A stretch of DNA of 64,000 bases from Flintibacter faecis (GCF_014287875.1 NZ_JACOPN010000008.1:1-64000), one strand, 5' to 3'; positions 1 to 9,591 are shown, counted from the stretch's first letter. The notes: generated by a model from the sequence alone, not told the origin. Numbers and translations are program-made.

Positions 1-107
1 ACAGTCCTTTCTTCCCAGGCCATATCGTTCTTCCTTTCCTGCCTCGATATGGCTCTAGTGTATCAAAACTGTAAACCATGTGGTTGCCTGATGTGTAAAC
101 TATCTTA
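1..107. other. Edge region without a gene
   Basis: No convincing coding sequence. The segment ends where the truncated methyltransferase frame becomes open: an in-frame TAA lies at 96-98. It is probably foreign sequence joined to the broken methyltransferase, but the junction partner lies outside the window. Confidence 0.4.
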
Positions 108-674
108 TTGCACTATACAAATGCTCCGCCTCCCTTTGACGGGGACGCCAAGGACCAGCGCTCCTGGACCCGCTGGGCAGCTGAGTGGCTGTATGAAGCG
201 CGAAAGGTCTGCAAGCTCGGTGCCCCAGTGTGTATGTTCATCGACTGGCGGCAGCTTCCCGCGGCGACAGACGCTCTCCAGTGGGCCGGTTGGATCTGGC
301 GAGGCACCGCAGTTTGGGATAAGGGCAACAGCCGCCCGCAGAAGGGGCGCTTCCGCCAGCAGGCAGAGTACATCGTCTGGGGCTCCAACGGAGATATGCC
401 CATCAACCGTCCGGTACCTTGTCTGCCCGGTGTGTTCAAGTACGGAAATCCGCAGAACCGCATCCATCTCACGGAAAAGCCTCTGCAGCTCATGCAGGAC
501 ATCGTGAAGATCACAGAGCCGGGCGGCCATATCCTGGACCCCTTTGCCGGTTCCGGGACAACGGTGCTGGCGGCCGTGCTGGAAGGCTACTCCGCCACTG
601 GCGTTGAGGTGACCGATGCCTATGCCAAGCTGGCCAGGGATCGGATCGATGCTGCGGTAGGATCGATGGCTTAA
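108..674 (+). pseudogene. DNA methyltransferase C-terminal remnant (N6/N4 type)
   Basis: The product matches the C-terminal part of the site-specific DNA methylases common on Firmicutes ICEs. The SAM-binding motif DPFAGSGTT lies near residue 143, followed by GVEV and the closing helix. In this class the catalytic DPPY motif precedes motif I, and here it would be upstream of position 108. Instead a stop codon sits at 96-98 and only a TTG start at 108 is available, so the catalytic half is missing. It is therefore most likely inactive. It runs in the same direction as the mobilization genes further right and probably belonged to the same ICE. Confidence 0.7.
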
Positions 675-675
675 A

Positions 676-1593
676 TCACCGTTCTGGAACACTATGTGAT
701 TTTCCTTTGGGAGCCTGCTTGATCAAAGAAATATCCTTCGGAGGTTCGACTGCCAGTCCTGCTTTTACACAAAGGCCGCGTACAGCATCCATAACGGCAT
801 CCCAGGACAGATCGGAAGCATACTGGAATTTGTTGTGATAGCGCTCCCAAAGTTCTTTCATATAAGTGTTGCTCAGCAACTCGACAAGGACATCTTCTGT
901 TTCCGACAGCAATTGGACAGATCCGCACTTTCGAGCCGTTGCATATAAGGCAGCAGACAGTGTGTTCGTGTCCAGCGTCGGTCCATAAAGCTGCAGTAAG
1001 ACGCGGATATCGTAAAAATCTCGCATCCTTGTGTTTGTAGAGGCGCGGGAAATAACGGTCTCCAGCTTCTCGGCAAGAACAGTTTCGAGATTGTAAGCTA
1101 AGACTTCGATGGATCTGTCCTCGAACATCAACCGGAAGATATAGCGGATCTCCCTGGGGGTGATCGCATCTCCGGTCGAAATGTCGATTTTGAACGGGGT
1201 ACGAACTTTGTCGAAGAGAGCATCCAGCGCTACCCTGACGCCGGGATACTCCGCCTCATCCATGATCTCCGAAACACTTTTTAAGGAAAAAGAAACACCA
1301 TCGTCTACATGGACAGAAATGATCTCCGACACGATATCACTGACTTGGTCTACATCGACGGTCGTACCTTGGATCGTTGCGTCGATATCCATGGTGGATC
1401 GGGCATCAAGACCTACCATAGCGGCGACCAACATACCGCCTTTCAAAATGAATTTGTCTTTGTAGAGCGAGAGAGAAACACGCTCCAAGAACCGTTCCAT
1501 CATATAGTTCCGCATGAGAAGCTGTGCGTCTGCCGCATTTTTTCTGGAGAGGTTATTGATCAGATCCTTGAGCTGTCGGGCTGTTTTTATCAT
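676..1593 (-). CDS. AbiEii/AbiGii-family nucleotidyltransferase toxin
   Basis: A 305-aa protein of the AbiEii type IV toxin family, related to DNA polymerase beta-like nucleotidyltransferases. The N-terminal block has KGGMLVAA followed by a D-x-D pair (STMDIDA), the layout of the nucleotidyltransferase active site, and the C-terminal half is helical. Known relatives act in abortive phage infection and in stabilising mobile elements by modifying a cellular target with NTPs. The start overlaps the stop of the upstream antitoxin gene by 4 bp, so the two are translationally coupled in the usual antitoxin-first order. It appears intact. Confidence 0.85.
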   Translation of the reverse strand: MIKTARQLKDLINNLSRKNAADAQLLMRNYMMERFLERVSLSLYKDKFILKGGMLVAAMVGLDARSTMDIDATIQGTTVDVDQVSDIVSEIISVHVDDGVSFSLKSVSEIMDEAEYPGVRVALDALFDKVRTPFKIDISTGDAITPREIRYIFRLMFEDRSIEVLAYNLETVLAEKLETVISRASTNTRMRDFYDIRVLLQLYGPTLDTNTLSAALYATARKCGSVQLLSETEDVLVELLSNTYMKELWERYHNKFQYASDLSWDAVMDAVRGLCVKAGLAVEPPKDISLIKQAPKGKSHSVPER

Positions 1594-2183
1594 AGTAGTA
1601 CCTCCAGGTAATTTCGCAGAACGGTTTCGATGTGCAGCGCCTGTGCGTAACGCATCAATCGACGCAGATCCTTGTGTTTTCGGGCTGTATATTGTCTGAG
1701 TGCATCTCGGATCGTCTGCATCTCCATCCGATTTCGGCTGCGGATCACATCACAAATCGTGCGCTCCGGATCGTAGACAGCAACGGTGTTCCCAAACGGC
1801 GTTTCTGCCTGCGAGAGGCCAAGATCATAAAACTCTTTTTTGATGGTGTACACGGTGATGCCATCTCCATGCAGCCGATGCGGGTTATAGCCAGTTTTCA
1901 CAGTGACGGTATAGGCAAGAGGCTCCCTGTCTGTCAGACCATGTAGAAATAACGCTGTGTCATGGGAAAAGATCACCTGCGGACAGCGCAGCTGCAGCAG
2001 CCGCATCCCGTCTTTCCATGCATCCGGCGACAAATAGATCCCGTTCCCGACTCGCTCCATGCCACGCAGGCGCACATACTGAGCAAATGTGGTTCGGGAA
2101 ATATGAGCCGAAGCTGCATCCGCTGTCCGCAGGAGTCCGTTTTCATGTTGCACCAGGGCATCTAAGATTTGATAAGCATTCAT
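1590..2183 (-). CDS. AbiEi-type antitoxin/transcriptional repressor
   Basis: A 197-aa AbiEi-like protein. Residues 1-45 form a winged-helix region (MNAYQILDAL, then TAADAASAHISRTTF) and the rest matches the AbiEi antitoxin domain, including the segment PERTICDVIR. I chose the ATG at 2183 because a strong GAGGTGAT ribosome binding site precedes it; the open frame extends to 2351 but without a better site. AbiEi proteins repress their own operon by binding inverted repeats, and a 12-bp inverted repeat lies just upstream at 2198-2229. The gene couples to the toxin by a 4-bp overlap. Confidence 0.85.
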   Translation of the reverse strand: MNAYQILDALVQHENGLLRTADAASAHISRTTFAQYVRLRGMERVGNGIYLSPDAWKDGMRLLQLRCPQVIFSHDTALFLHGLTDREPLAYTVTVKTGYNPHRLHGDGITVYTIKKEFYDLGLSQAETPFGNTVAVYDPERTICDVIRSRNRMEMQTIRDALRQYTARKHKDLRRLMRYAQALHIETVLRNYLEVLL

Positions 2184-2197
2184 ATCATCACCTCGAT

Positions 2198-2229
2198 CTG
2201 TGCTAATATGATAACCCATATTAGCACAG
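2198..2229. promoter_or_regulatory. Palindromic operator upstream of the AbiE pair
   Basis: Perfect 12-bp arms, CTGTGCTAATAT and ATATTAGCACAG, separated by 8 bp, centred about 30 bp upstream of the antitoxin start. Position and symmetry fit AbiEi autoregulation. Binding is inferred from the family. Confidence 0.65.
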
Positions 2230-2463
2230 ATGTAAAGTGGAATCCAACAACTATTTAAAAAGACTCTTTCCTGCCACCTATGCTGAGTGAGCCGGAGAAA
2301 GGGAGCGTTCAGGGCGGGAGAGAGCCGCATGACCGCCATGCTATCGGTCAAAAAACTTGCTATGATATGAGAAAATCGATATAATAAGAACAGAAACTAT
2401 CATGAAAAGCAGGACCGATCCAGATAAATACCAGTGTTGGGCTAATGGCCAAACAGCGACTGG

Positions 2464-2518
2464 CAGGGTGTCATTTTGACACCCTGTTTTTTCTATGAGG
2501 GTGTTTAGAAAACACCCT
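2464..2518 (+). terminator. Two adjacent hairpins, the first a rho-independent terminator
   Basis: CAGGGTGTCA and TGACACCCTG (2464-2486) form a 10-bp stem with a 3-nt loop followed by six T residues. A second stem, AGGGTGTTT with AAACACCCT (2498-2518), follows and shares the GGGTGT core, so alternative pairing between the two is possible. They lie just upstream of the gene starting at 2536. Confidence 0.7.
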
Positions 2519-2535
2519 GCCACAAGGAGAGAAGT

Positions 2536-2934
2536 ATGTCAGAAAATTTTGCAAGTTTTTATCGGAAAGCAAGCAGTGTGCGGGAGTTGGTAGATAAAGC
2601 ACCTTTTCCTGAAAAAGCGCGGTTTCAAATTACGAAGGTGATCGAACTGCCAGCCAAGCAGTACCACCGCTACATGAACGAGCTTTTGCGGGATGTTTCC
2701 TTCATATCCCGGAACGTGGAGGATATGAGGTTCGATGGGAAAACAGAAACATTCCTCTGCCTGTTCGTCACCTGCCGGGATGCGAACACCGGCGTGCTGG
2801 TGGAGTCCGAAGGTTTTGGATATGCCAGGTACGCGGCCTTTATCCCCGAAAAGAAAGCTCTCGTGCTGGACGGCATCCCGGTAGAACACGCAAATGAAAA
2901 ATGCCTTCGCCAGCGTTCTGTCCCGGAACGCTGA
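2536..2934 (+). CDS. ICE-associated protein of unknown function
   Basis: A 132-aa soluble protein starting MSENFASFYRKA, with a good AAGGAGAG ribosome binding site. It resembles small proteins found upstream of mobC/mobA in Tn1549-like ICEs, but I cannot name a function. A beta-rich middle (residues 60-115, including LFVTCRDANTG) is followed by a short tail. It is the first gene of the mobilization block. Confidence 0.6.
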   Translation: MSENFASFYRKASSVRELVDKAPFPEKARFQITKVIELPAKQYHRYMNELLRDVSFISRNVEDMRFDGKTETFLCLFVTCRDANTGVLVESEGFGYARYAAFIPEKKALVLDGIPVEHANEKCLRQRSVPER

Positions 2935-3158
2935 TTTCTTTTTACGAGGAAGCGGGCAGCGCCCGCCCAATATTGCAATCACCATACCGCTTGCAAACAA
3001 AGCCCCGCGCAGCGGGGCGAAAGCCAACGCCGCCGTGGGCGGCGCTGGCGCAAGCATAGCGTTTGTATGACAAACGCGCTTGCTGGGGGCATCCCCAGTC
3101 CCCAATGCCGCCTGCGGGCGGAAGATTTTGCGGCAGCGCCGCAGGAAAGGAGGGCGAT
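2935..3158. other. GC-rich noncoding spacer with hairpins, possible oriT of the ICE
   Basis: There is no gene here. Several inverted repeats are visible, including AGCGTTTG-tatga-CAAACGC at about 3057-3077 and GC-rich arms around CCCCGCGCAGCGGGG. It lies directly before mobC and mobA, where the origin of transfer is normally found. No nick sequence was identified with certainty. Confidence 0.4.
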
Positions 3159-3470
3159 ATGCCCGGAAGAACACACATGATCTCCGTCCGGCTGACCGAC
3201 GCGGAGCGCAGGAAGCTGTCGCAGATCTGCGCCGTTTCCGGCCTGCCGGTCAGCGCGGCGATCCGGGAGATGATCGGCGGCGTTACCATCCGTCAGCGGC
3301 CGCCGCAGGAGCTCCACGACCTGTATGTGGAGATCAACCGCATCGGCAATAACATCAATCAGATCGCCCGCAAAGCCAACGCCGGCTTTGCGACGAAAGA
3401 TGATATGAGAGAGCTGCTGTTTTTGATGAAAGCCATTGAACAGAAAATGGCAAAGGTGGCGGAGCAGTAG
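3159..3470 (+). CDS. mobC: MobC-like relaxosome accessory protein
   Basis: A 103-aa protein with an N-terminal ribbon-helix-helix region (ISVRLTDAERRKL) followed by the MobC signature EINRIGNNINQIARKAN near residues 60-77. MobC proteins bind and open oriT DNA for the relaxase. The ATG at 3159 has an excellent AAAGGAGGG site; upstream extension of the frame runs into GC-rich noncoding DNA. Its stop overlaps the GTG start of the relaxase gene by one base, so the two are coupled. Confidence 0.85.
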   Translation: MPGRTHMISVRLTDAERRKLSQICAVSGLPVSAAIREMIGGVTIRQRPPQELHDLYVEINRIGNNINQIARKANAGFATKDDMRELLFLMKAIEQKMAKVAEQ

Positions 3471-4875
3471 TGGCGGTCACAAAGATACTCGCCCGCCGCG
3501 GCGGACTATCCCAGGCCATTGCGTATGTTCTCAACGGGGATAAGACGGAAGAACAGATCCTCACGGCGGCACAGGGCTGTCTCACGTCAACAGCTTGCCA
3601 TGACATGGCTGCGGTCAAGCAGCGTTGGAATAAGACGGACGGAGTGCAGCTTTACCATGTCATCCAATCCTTTCGCCCCGGTGAGCTGTCACCGGAACTG
3701 GCACTGGAGATCGCACAGGAATTTACGCGGGAGCATCTGCCGGGATACCAGGCGGTCATCGGCATCCATACAGACCGGGAACACATCCACGCCCATATCG
3801 TATTCAATTCCGTCAACCAGCTCACCGGAGAAAAATATCACAGCAACGCCCGAAGCTACTATCAGCAGATCCGGGGCATCTCGGATAGACTGTGCCGGGA
3901 GCATGGACTGTCCGTTATCATGACAGGAGAGCCGTCGAAAGCAGTCAGTTATATCGAGTGGCTTCGGCAGTCCAAAGGACAGCCGACCTTTCGCTCCATG
4001 CTGGAAGCGGACCTCCGGACAGCAATCCAGGACGCAAACGATCTCGGACACTTTTTCCTGCTCATGGAGCATATGGGATATGAGATACACCACGGGGATC
4101 GTTTGGGTTTTCGCCTGCGCGGGCAGGAGCGTTTCATGTATCCCGGCAGACGGGACCCTTTGTTCACCGAAGATGGTATCCGTGCCGCCATTCGAGGGAA
4201 CTTGCGGAGATCGAATCTGGCAATCGCCCTGCGGTCATTCAGCGGCCGCAGTATCGCCCCTACCGAAAGCATCCCAAGTACACCGGTTTTCTCGCACTCT
4301 ATGTCCATTACCTCTACCTGCTGGGCAAGATCGGGCAGCGACAGTATCCACCTCGCATGACACACCATCTCCGACAAGAGGTCATGCGCTTTGAACAGTA
4401 TCAGGTACAGTTTGCCTTCCTGCGGGAAAACAACATCGTCACACAGGCGGATATGGATGCCGTTCAGTCCAGCACAGAGCAATCGCTGGCCGATCTTATG
4501 AAGCAGCGTACCATCCTCAATGTGCGGAAAAAGAAGCGGCAGCACCTATACACGGCACTGGCAGACGCAGAGGCGCTGGCTCCCAGCAAGGCGCTCTACG
4601 AAGAAGGGCTCACCGGTATGGAAGCGGAGTTCGAGAAATACATGGAAGCTGTAAAGCAGTTGGAGAAATGCGGCATTTCCGCGGAACGGCTGACAGAAGA
4701 AAAAGCCGAGATCTATGAGCAGCTGGCGAGCCTGAATCGTGAGATCCGGGCGGAGCGCCGGAAACTGAAGCTCTGTCAGGAGATCAGACAGCAAATGCCT
4801 GCTATGGAGCAGGACATCCAGAACACAGATGAACACCAGAAGGAGGTGCAGGAACATGAACATCGGAGGCGGTGA
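3470..4875 (+). pseudogene. mobA: MobA-type (MOBP) relaxase, frameshifted
   Basis: The first frame (3470-about 4197) carries a MOBP relaxase domain: AIAYVLN with the candidate nicking Tyr near residue 20, and the metal-binding segment HIHAHIVFNSVN near residue 105. After the sequence RAAIRGN the frame goes wrong and would add an unrelated tail to 4360. The true continuation is open in another frame from about 4195 to 4875 (ELAEIESGNRPAV onward, ending in a coiled-coil tail). Adding one base near 4194-4198 would give one 468-aa protein. The relaxase domain itself is intact, but the C-terminal part is lost unless frameshifting occurs. Confidence 0.8.
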
Positions 4876-5602
4876 AGCGGCGGACCAGTTGGTACGCATG
4901 ATGCTATCCGGCAGCGAGGTAGCTGTCCGACTGAGCGGCTCCGCCCTCAAAAATGTGCTGGCGTTGAGCATGGCGCTGGCGAAGAACCACAAGACGATCT
5001 CCGGAAAGGTCAATCTTGCGAAGATGCTGAGAGAGACCCGCGATGTGCGCAAGTTTACCATGTCCCCGGAGCAATACCAGGAGTTCCGAAAACGAGCCGG
5101 AAAGCAGAAACTCCTGTTTTCCGCCATTCGGGATACAGACGGCCACGGTAAGGTGGTGGATGTCATCATGCCGGTCACAGAGATCGACCGCGCCAATCTG
5201 ATCTTTGGCCGCATCCAATACCTCGGCCGACCGGAGCAGGTACAGCAGGAGCAGCAGGAACCACAGCGAGAGGCACCGTCCAAGGACAGAGAGACCCGTA
5301 CAGCGCAGGGGGCACCCCAGGTCGAACAGGATCACCATCCGCAGACCAAAGCCCCCGTAACGCCGCCTGTGGACCAGCGGCAGGAGGTGCCGTCAAAAAA
5401 AGGATCTCGGTCGGGACACGACTCGCCCGCTACCGCGCCCAGCTCGACCTCGTCCAAAGGCGAGAGCCGGACGATGAGTGAGGAACGCCCTTCTGTGCTG
5501 GAACTCCTGGAGCGCTATAAGACTCAGCTGGATCAGCAGCAGAAGTCTGCCCCGACCAGAACGAAAAATCGGCAAAAGAGCAAAAACGGTAAAGTGAAAT
5601 AA
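4856..5602 (+). CDS. PcfB/DUF3801-family conjugation protein
   Basis: A 248-aa protein of the PcfB (DUF3801) family found between the relaxase and coupling-protein genes of Gram-positive ICEs. Residues 1-125 form the conserved domain (GGGEAADQLVRMML through IDRANLIFGRI). Residues 125-248 are low-complexity, rich in Q, E, P and S, ending in a basic tail. The ATG at 4856 follows an AAGGAGG site inside the end of the relaxase frame, a 20-bp overlap. In pCF10 the PcfB homologue is linked to relaxosome or coupling function; that role is inferred here. Confidence 0.75.
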   Translation: MNIGGGEAADQLVRMMLSGSEVAVRLSGSALKNVLALSMALAKNHKTISGKVNLAKMLRETRDVRKFTMSPEQYQEFRKRAGKQKLLFSAIRDTDGHGKVVDVIMPVTEIDRANLIFGRIQYLGRPEQVQQEQQEPQREAPSKDRETRTAQGAPQVEQDHHPQTKAPVTPPVDQRQEVPSKKGSRSGHDSPATAPSSTSSKGESRTMSEERPSVLELLERYKTQLDQQQKSAPTRTKNRQKSKNGKVK

Positions 5603-5620
5603 GCATTATAGATCACCCAA

Positions 5621-5668
5621 AGCAGTCTCATCGGCGGATCGTGTACCGCCGATGGGACTGCTATTTTG
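5621..5668 (+). terminator. Stem-loop between pcfB and virD4
   Basis: A 17-bp stem (arms 5621-5637 and 5646-5662, core CATCGGCGG with CCGCCGATG, one G-T pair) is followed by a short T-rich stretch. It can act as a terminator or attenuator before the coupling-protein gene. Confidence 0.55.
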
Positions 5669-5679
5669 TTCTCTCGGAG

Positions 5680-6175
5680 GTGGATCGCCTGAAACAAACA
5701 TCCAAGCAAAGCGACCTGATCTTTCGCCTTTCCCTCTACATCCCGGTCGTCTGGGCAGCGCTACTCATTGCGCAGTCGATGGGCGGCGGCTTGCCGGGGC
5801 TGCTGTCTAAGCTGACCGCCGCGCTGGAGCATCCATTCCAAATCCAATGGACGGACAAGAGTTTGCTGTCCATCCTCATTTGCACTGGCGCTTACATTAT
5901 GGGTCTGTGTCTGTATGACGCGGAGGGGAGAAGGACGCGAGACGGCGAGGAACATGGTTCTGCCATGTGGGGCTCTCCCAAACAGGTCAACGCACAGTTC
6001 TGCCAAAAGCAGAATAAGATCCTGACCCGCCATGTCCGGCTGGGGCTGGACACACATAAACATCGACGATCCCTCAATGTGCTGGTCATTGGCGGCAGCG
6101 GCGCGGCCAAGACCCGCGGCTATGTGAAACCCAACATCTTGGAGGCAAACACGAACTATGTCATTACAGATCCGA
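5680..6175 (+). pseudogene. virD4: VirD4/TcpA-like coupling protein, 5' half (interrupted)
   Basis: N-terminal part of the type IV coupling protein that links relaxosome and secretion channel. Two membrane segments (about residues 20-40 and 70-90) precede the Walker A region GGSGAAKTR, which has Ala where Gly is usual. The frame is cut at TDPK by a mobile element and resumes at 14835. Joining 5680-6175 to 14835-16072 gives an exact 578-codon frame. The start is uncertain: GTG at 5680 overlaps the GGAGGTG site, while CTG at 5689 is better spaced and would give MKQTSKQSDLIF. Confidence 0.85.
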
Positions 6176-6234
6176 AAGGGTCACTATAATAAGGATAGAA
6201 AGGTCGTGAAAATACAAAACAGGAGGTTACACAC

Positions 6235-8595
6235 ATGAGGAAGCAGGAGCAAAAGGGTAAAATCACAGCATTGTACGAAAGGTTATCTCACGACGATGGG
6301 CGGTCTGACGAGAGCGTGTCCGTAGAAAATCAAAAGCGCATCCTGGAGGACTACGCCCGAAAAAATGGCTTCACTAATGTCCGCCACTTCACCGATGACG
6401 GGGTGCGGGGAACGACCTTCAAGCGGCCCGGCCTGGACGCTATGGTGGACGAGATACGGGCCGGAAATGTGGCTACCGTCATTGTCAAAGACCAGAGCAG
6501 AATAGGCCGTGACGTGGTGGAGGTCGGCTTGCTCAAACGCACCTTTGACGAGTACAACGTCCGCTTTATCGCCGCCAATGACAACCTGGACACCGCCAAT
6601 GGATTTGATATTATGTCCATCTTCCGGGATGTGATAAATGAGTGGTACGTTGCTGACACCAGCCGCAAAATCAAGACCGTTTTCAAGTCCAGAATGGAAA
6701 AGGGCCTGCGCTGTTCGGGGGCCGTCCCCTATGGCTATCTCGCCTCAAAAGAAGAAAAGGGCGAGTGGGTGATCGACGAGGAAGCTGCCGCCGTTGTGCG
6801 CCGCATCTTTCAGATGGTCATGGACGGTCAGAGCGTCAACGGCATCGCCCGAACGCTGCGGGCCGAGCAAATCCCCATCCCTTCCGAACACTGGAAGCGT
6901 ATCGGCTGTCCTGTTCGAGCCAACAGCTACCGCGACCCCTACGCATGGTCTGCCACCACCCTGGGTTATATTCTTAAAAGGCCGGAGTACCTGGGGCGCA
7001 AGGTGCTGGGCAAGACTGTCTGTGAGAACTACAAGACTAAAAGCACCCGCAGGACAATGCCAGAGGAACAATTTGTATTTGAGGGAGCCGTCCCCGCCAT
7101 CATTGACGAAGAAACGTGGCACAATGTTCAGCGTTTGCGGGAAACCAAGCGCCGGACACCCAAGCGGAGTAATGCCCCTAACCGTTTAACCGGACTGCTC
7201 TACTGTGCCGACTGCGGCGCAAAGCTGACCCACCACAACAGTCTTGTCCAAGGCAAGTACATTGACGATGCTTTCACCTGTTCCAGATACCGGGCACCTA
7301 TGGAGGATTGCACCATTCACTATGTTGCCACGCAAAAGCTGGAAGCGGCGATCCTCTCCGCCATCCAGCGGATAAGCTGGTATGTCCGCAACAACGAGCA
7401 GGAGTTTGTTCAGCGGGTTCGAAAGGCATCCAGTCTGCGCCAGGAGGAAGCAGTCAAGGATTGCCGGAAACAGATTGTCCAGGCGAAGAAGCGCCACGCC
7501 GAACTGGACGGACTGGTGAAGAAGCTGTACGAGGCCAACGCCACGGGCAAGCTGCCGGATAAGCATTTCAGCCGTCTCCTTGCCGAGTATGACGAGGAAC
7601 AGGCCGCGCTGGAAGCCTCCATGACGGAGTGGCAGGGCTTGCTGGACAACTGGAACGCCGACCGGGTGAGAATGACGGAGTTTATCGACCTTGCCAAGCG
7701 GTACACCGATTTTTCGGAACTGACTACGCCCATTCTCAATGAGTTTATCGAGAAAATCGTTGTCCATGAGGGCAACGGACGGGGAAAGCAGCGCCGTCAG
7801 CGGTTAGATTTCTATTTCAATTTCATTGGCGCGTTTGAGGTTCCCGCCGACATTGTGACCCCGATGGAGCAGGAGGAAGAACGCCGCCAGCAGGAGGAAC
7901 AGGCAGAGAAAGAGGAACGCTCCCAGGTGCTTGCCCAGGTTCGGTATGAGAGGTACAAGCAGGAGCGCCGGGAGTTTACCGCGAGGAAGCGGGCGGGCCT
8001 GTTGACCCCGGAGGAACAGGCGGAGGAAGAACGGCGGTTAGAGCGCAATCGGGCCTATCAGCAGAAGCAACGCGACAAGAAAAAGGCCAGTCAGCCAGAG
8101 AAGCCTCGCAAACGCTCACTGAAGGAACTCGCCAAGCTGGATGGAGCCGATCTCACCCCGGAGGAAGCGGAGCGGCTTGCGGCGCACCGCCAGAAGAAAG
8201 CCGAGCAGCACAAAGCGTGGCGTGACAGGCAGAAGTCCGCACAGCCCCCGAAGCCCCAACAGCGGACGTTGAAAGAACTTGCCAGATGTGCCGAGGCAGG
8301 TTTGCCTCTCACCCTAGAAGAAGCGGAACGGCTGGAAGCCCATCGCAATCGGAAAAAGGCGGCTTTGCAGGATTTGAAAGCCCGCGCCGAAACCGACCCG
8401 GTAGCGGCGGCAGAGTTGGCGCAGCAGAGAGCGCAACAGTCAGAAGCGGTAAAGAAGTCCCGTCAGAAAATGTATGCGGACGCTGCCGCCGGAGATCCCG
8501 AAGCCCAGGCCCGGTATGAACGTATGCTTGCCGCGAGGCGGGAGAACTACCACAGGAAGAAACAGGCAGAAGCCGAAGCTGCTCAAGTCAGCTAA
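6235..8595 (+). CDS. Large serine recombinase of the element
   Basis: A 786-aa integrase/excisionase. The resolvase-type catalytic domain (residues 10-160) has the Ser nucleophile in LYERLSHDD and the segment VKDQSRIGRD. A recombinase domain follows (about 170-290), then a zinc-ribbon (YCADCGAKL, later Cys), a coiled coil, and a DUF4368-like segment around residue 520. Beyond residue about 545 is an unusual 240-residue, highly charged, repeat-like helical tail (EEAERLAAHR and EEAERLEAHR). The gene starts 60 bp inside the left end, as in Tn4451-type elements, with an AGGAGG site. Confidence 0.92.
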   Translation: MRKQEQKGKITALYERLSHDDGRSDESVSVENQKRILEDYARKNGFTNVRHFTDDGVRGTTFKRPGLDAMVDEIRAGNVATVIVKDQSRIGRDVVEVGLLKRTFDEYNVRFIAANDNLDTANGFDIMSIFRDVINEWYVADTSRKIKTVFKSRMEKGLRCSGAVPYGYLASKEEKGEWVIDEEAAAVVRRIFQMVMDGQSVNGIARTLRAEQIPIPSEHWKRIGCPVRANSYRDPYAWSATTLGYILKRPEYLGRKVLGKTVCENYKTKSTRRTMPEEQFVFEGAVPAIIDEETWHNVQRLRETKRRTPKRSNAPNRLTGLLYCADCGAKLTHHNSLVQGKYIDDAFTCSRYRAPMEDCTIHYVATQKLEAAILSAIQRISWYVRNNEQEFVQRVRKASSLRQEEAVKDCRKQIVQAKKRHAELDGLVKKLYEANATGKLPDKHFSRLLAEYDEEQAALEASMTEWQGLLDNWNADRVRMTEFIDLAKRYTDFSELTTPILNEFIEKIVVHEGNGRGKQRRQRLDFYFNFIGAFEVPADIVTPMEQEEERRQQEEQAEKEERSQVLAQVRYERYKQERREFTARKRAGLLTPEEQAEEERRLERNRAYQQKQRDKKKASQPEKPRKRSLKELAKLDGADLTPEEAERLAAHRQKKAEQHKAWRDRQKSAQPPKPQQRTLKELARCAEAGLPLTLEEAERLEAHRNRKKAALQDLKARAETDPVAAAELAQQRAQQSEAVKKSRQKMYADAAAGDPEAQARYERMLAARRENYHRKKQAEAEAAQVS

Positions 8596-8606
8596 CGTAG
8601 ATACAG

Positions 8607-8641
8607 AAAACGCCAGGGACAACGATAGTCCGTGGCGTTTT
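8607..8641. terminator. Bidirectional terminator between convergent genes
   Basis: 14-bp arms (AAAACGCCAGGGAC and GTCCGTGGCGTTTT, one G-T pair) with a 7-nt loop. A and T runs on both sides suit termination of both the recombinase gene and the convergent PD-(D/E)XK gene. Confidence 0.8.
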
Positions 8642-8646
8642 TGTCA

Positions 8647-9591
8647 TTACTGCCGTTCCAGCAAATCCATATATTTCTGACGTTCGCCCTCCGGGACTTT
8701 CAGCGCCGCCATAGCCTGTTCAATGGTCAGCCCCATCGTTTCCATGAGGTTTTTGATAGAGGACAAGATACCTTTAGCAACGCCTTTTTCCTCAACGCCC
8801 TTGCTCAAATTACACATGACCGACACCTCCCTTTCCATTGTCTGCGTCATTTGAATGTCGTAATCGTCCTGCAAAATTTTCCGCTTTTCCGCCTCGCTGG
8901 TTTCGTTGGAGAGAAGCACATCCAGCATCCGCAATACGCCGTCATAATTTGACCCATCCGGCCCGCCAAGGCACAGCATGATGATGGACAGCAAATCATA
9001 ATTCCTGATGGGTTCTTTGCCCTCGCCGACCAGATATTCTTCCACCAGCCGATACCGGGTAATGGTGTTCTCTCGATACTGCGGCGGTTTCATGCAAATC
9101 CAGATGGAGTAGACCTTCTTGATTTTCTCATAATGGGAGCCAGTGAACTCCCTGCCGTACTGGGAAGAAATCATGCGGCAACAGTAGTATATGCCACGCT
9201 TTATCAGCGGATAGCCGGGGTAAAAATCGTTCTGGGCCTCCACGTTGATGATGAGGGCAATTTGTTCCTCGGAGTCGGGAACGATGGCGCGGAAGCGAAT
9301 GTCATAGGTGACTGTCCCCTCGCGCACCGATTTGTCCTCGGTGTCCATGCCGCTGATGACTGTGCCACCCTCGTCCGGCAGCACCGGGACGGCGGACACC
9401 TGGGGTTGGCCCTCAATGTACTTCTCGGCAATATCATTGACATCGCAATCCTTGTATTCTTCCAGGCAGGACTTCATAATCCGCGCCAGGATTGCCTTTT
9501 CAGACAGGACACGCTTACAGGCGGCATCATAACCCGCGCTGTCATCTGTGACGTGCAGTCCCTGGGCGATTGTCGTTTTGAGCTCCACCAT
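8647..9591 (-). CDS. PD-(D/E)XK nuclease-family (Rpn/transposase-like) protein
   Basis: A 314-aa protein of the Rpn/PD-(D/E)XK transposase-nuclease family. The core (residues 80-135) has the expected acidic residue and the E-x-Q form of the last motif in INVEAQND. The C-terminal third is helical (EEKGVAKGILSSIKNL). I chose the ATG at 9591, preceded by AAGGTGAGG, over longer frames reaching 9792 that would cover the tet promoter. Rpn proteins promote recombination or act against phage; which applies is unknown. It is a cargo gene reading against the tet gene. Confidence 0.75.
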   Translation of the reverse strand: MVELKTTIAQGLHVTDDSAGYDAACKRVLSEKAILARIMKSCLEEYKDCDVNDIAEKYIEGQPQVSAVPVLPDEGGTVISGMDTEDKSVREGTVTYDIRFRAIVPDSEEQIALIINVEAQNDFYPGYPLIKRGIYYCCRMISSQYGREFTGSHYEKIKKVYSIWICMKPPQYRENTITRYRLVEEYLVGEGKEPIRNYDLLSIIMLCLGGPDGSNYDGVLRMLDVLLSNETSEAEKRKILQDDYDIQMTQTMEREVSVMCNLSKGVEEKGVAKGILSSIKNLMETMGLTIEQAMAALKVPEGERQKYMDLLERQ

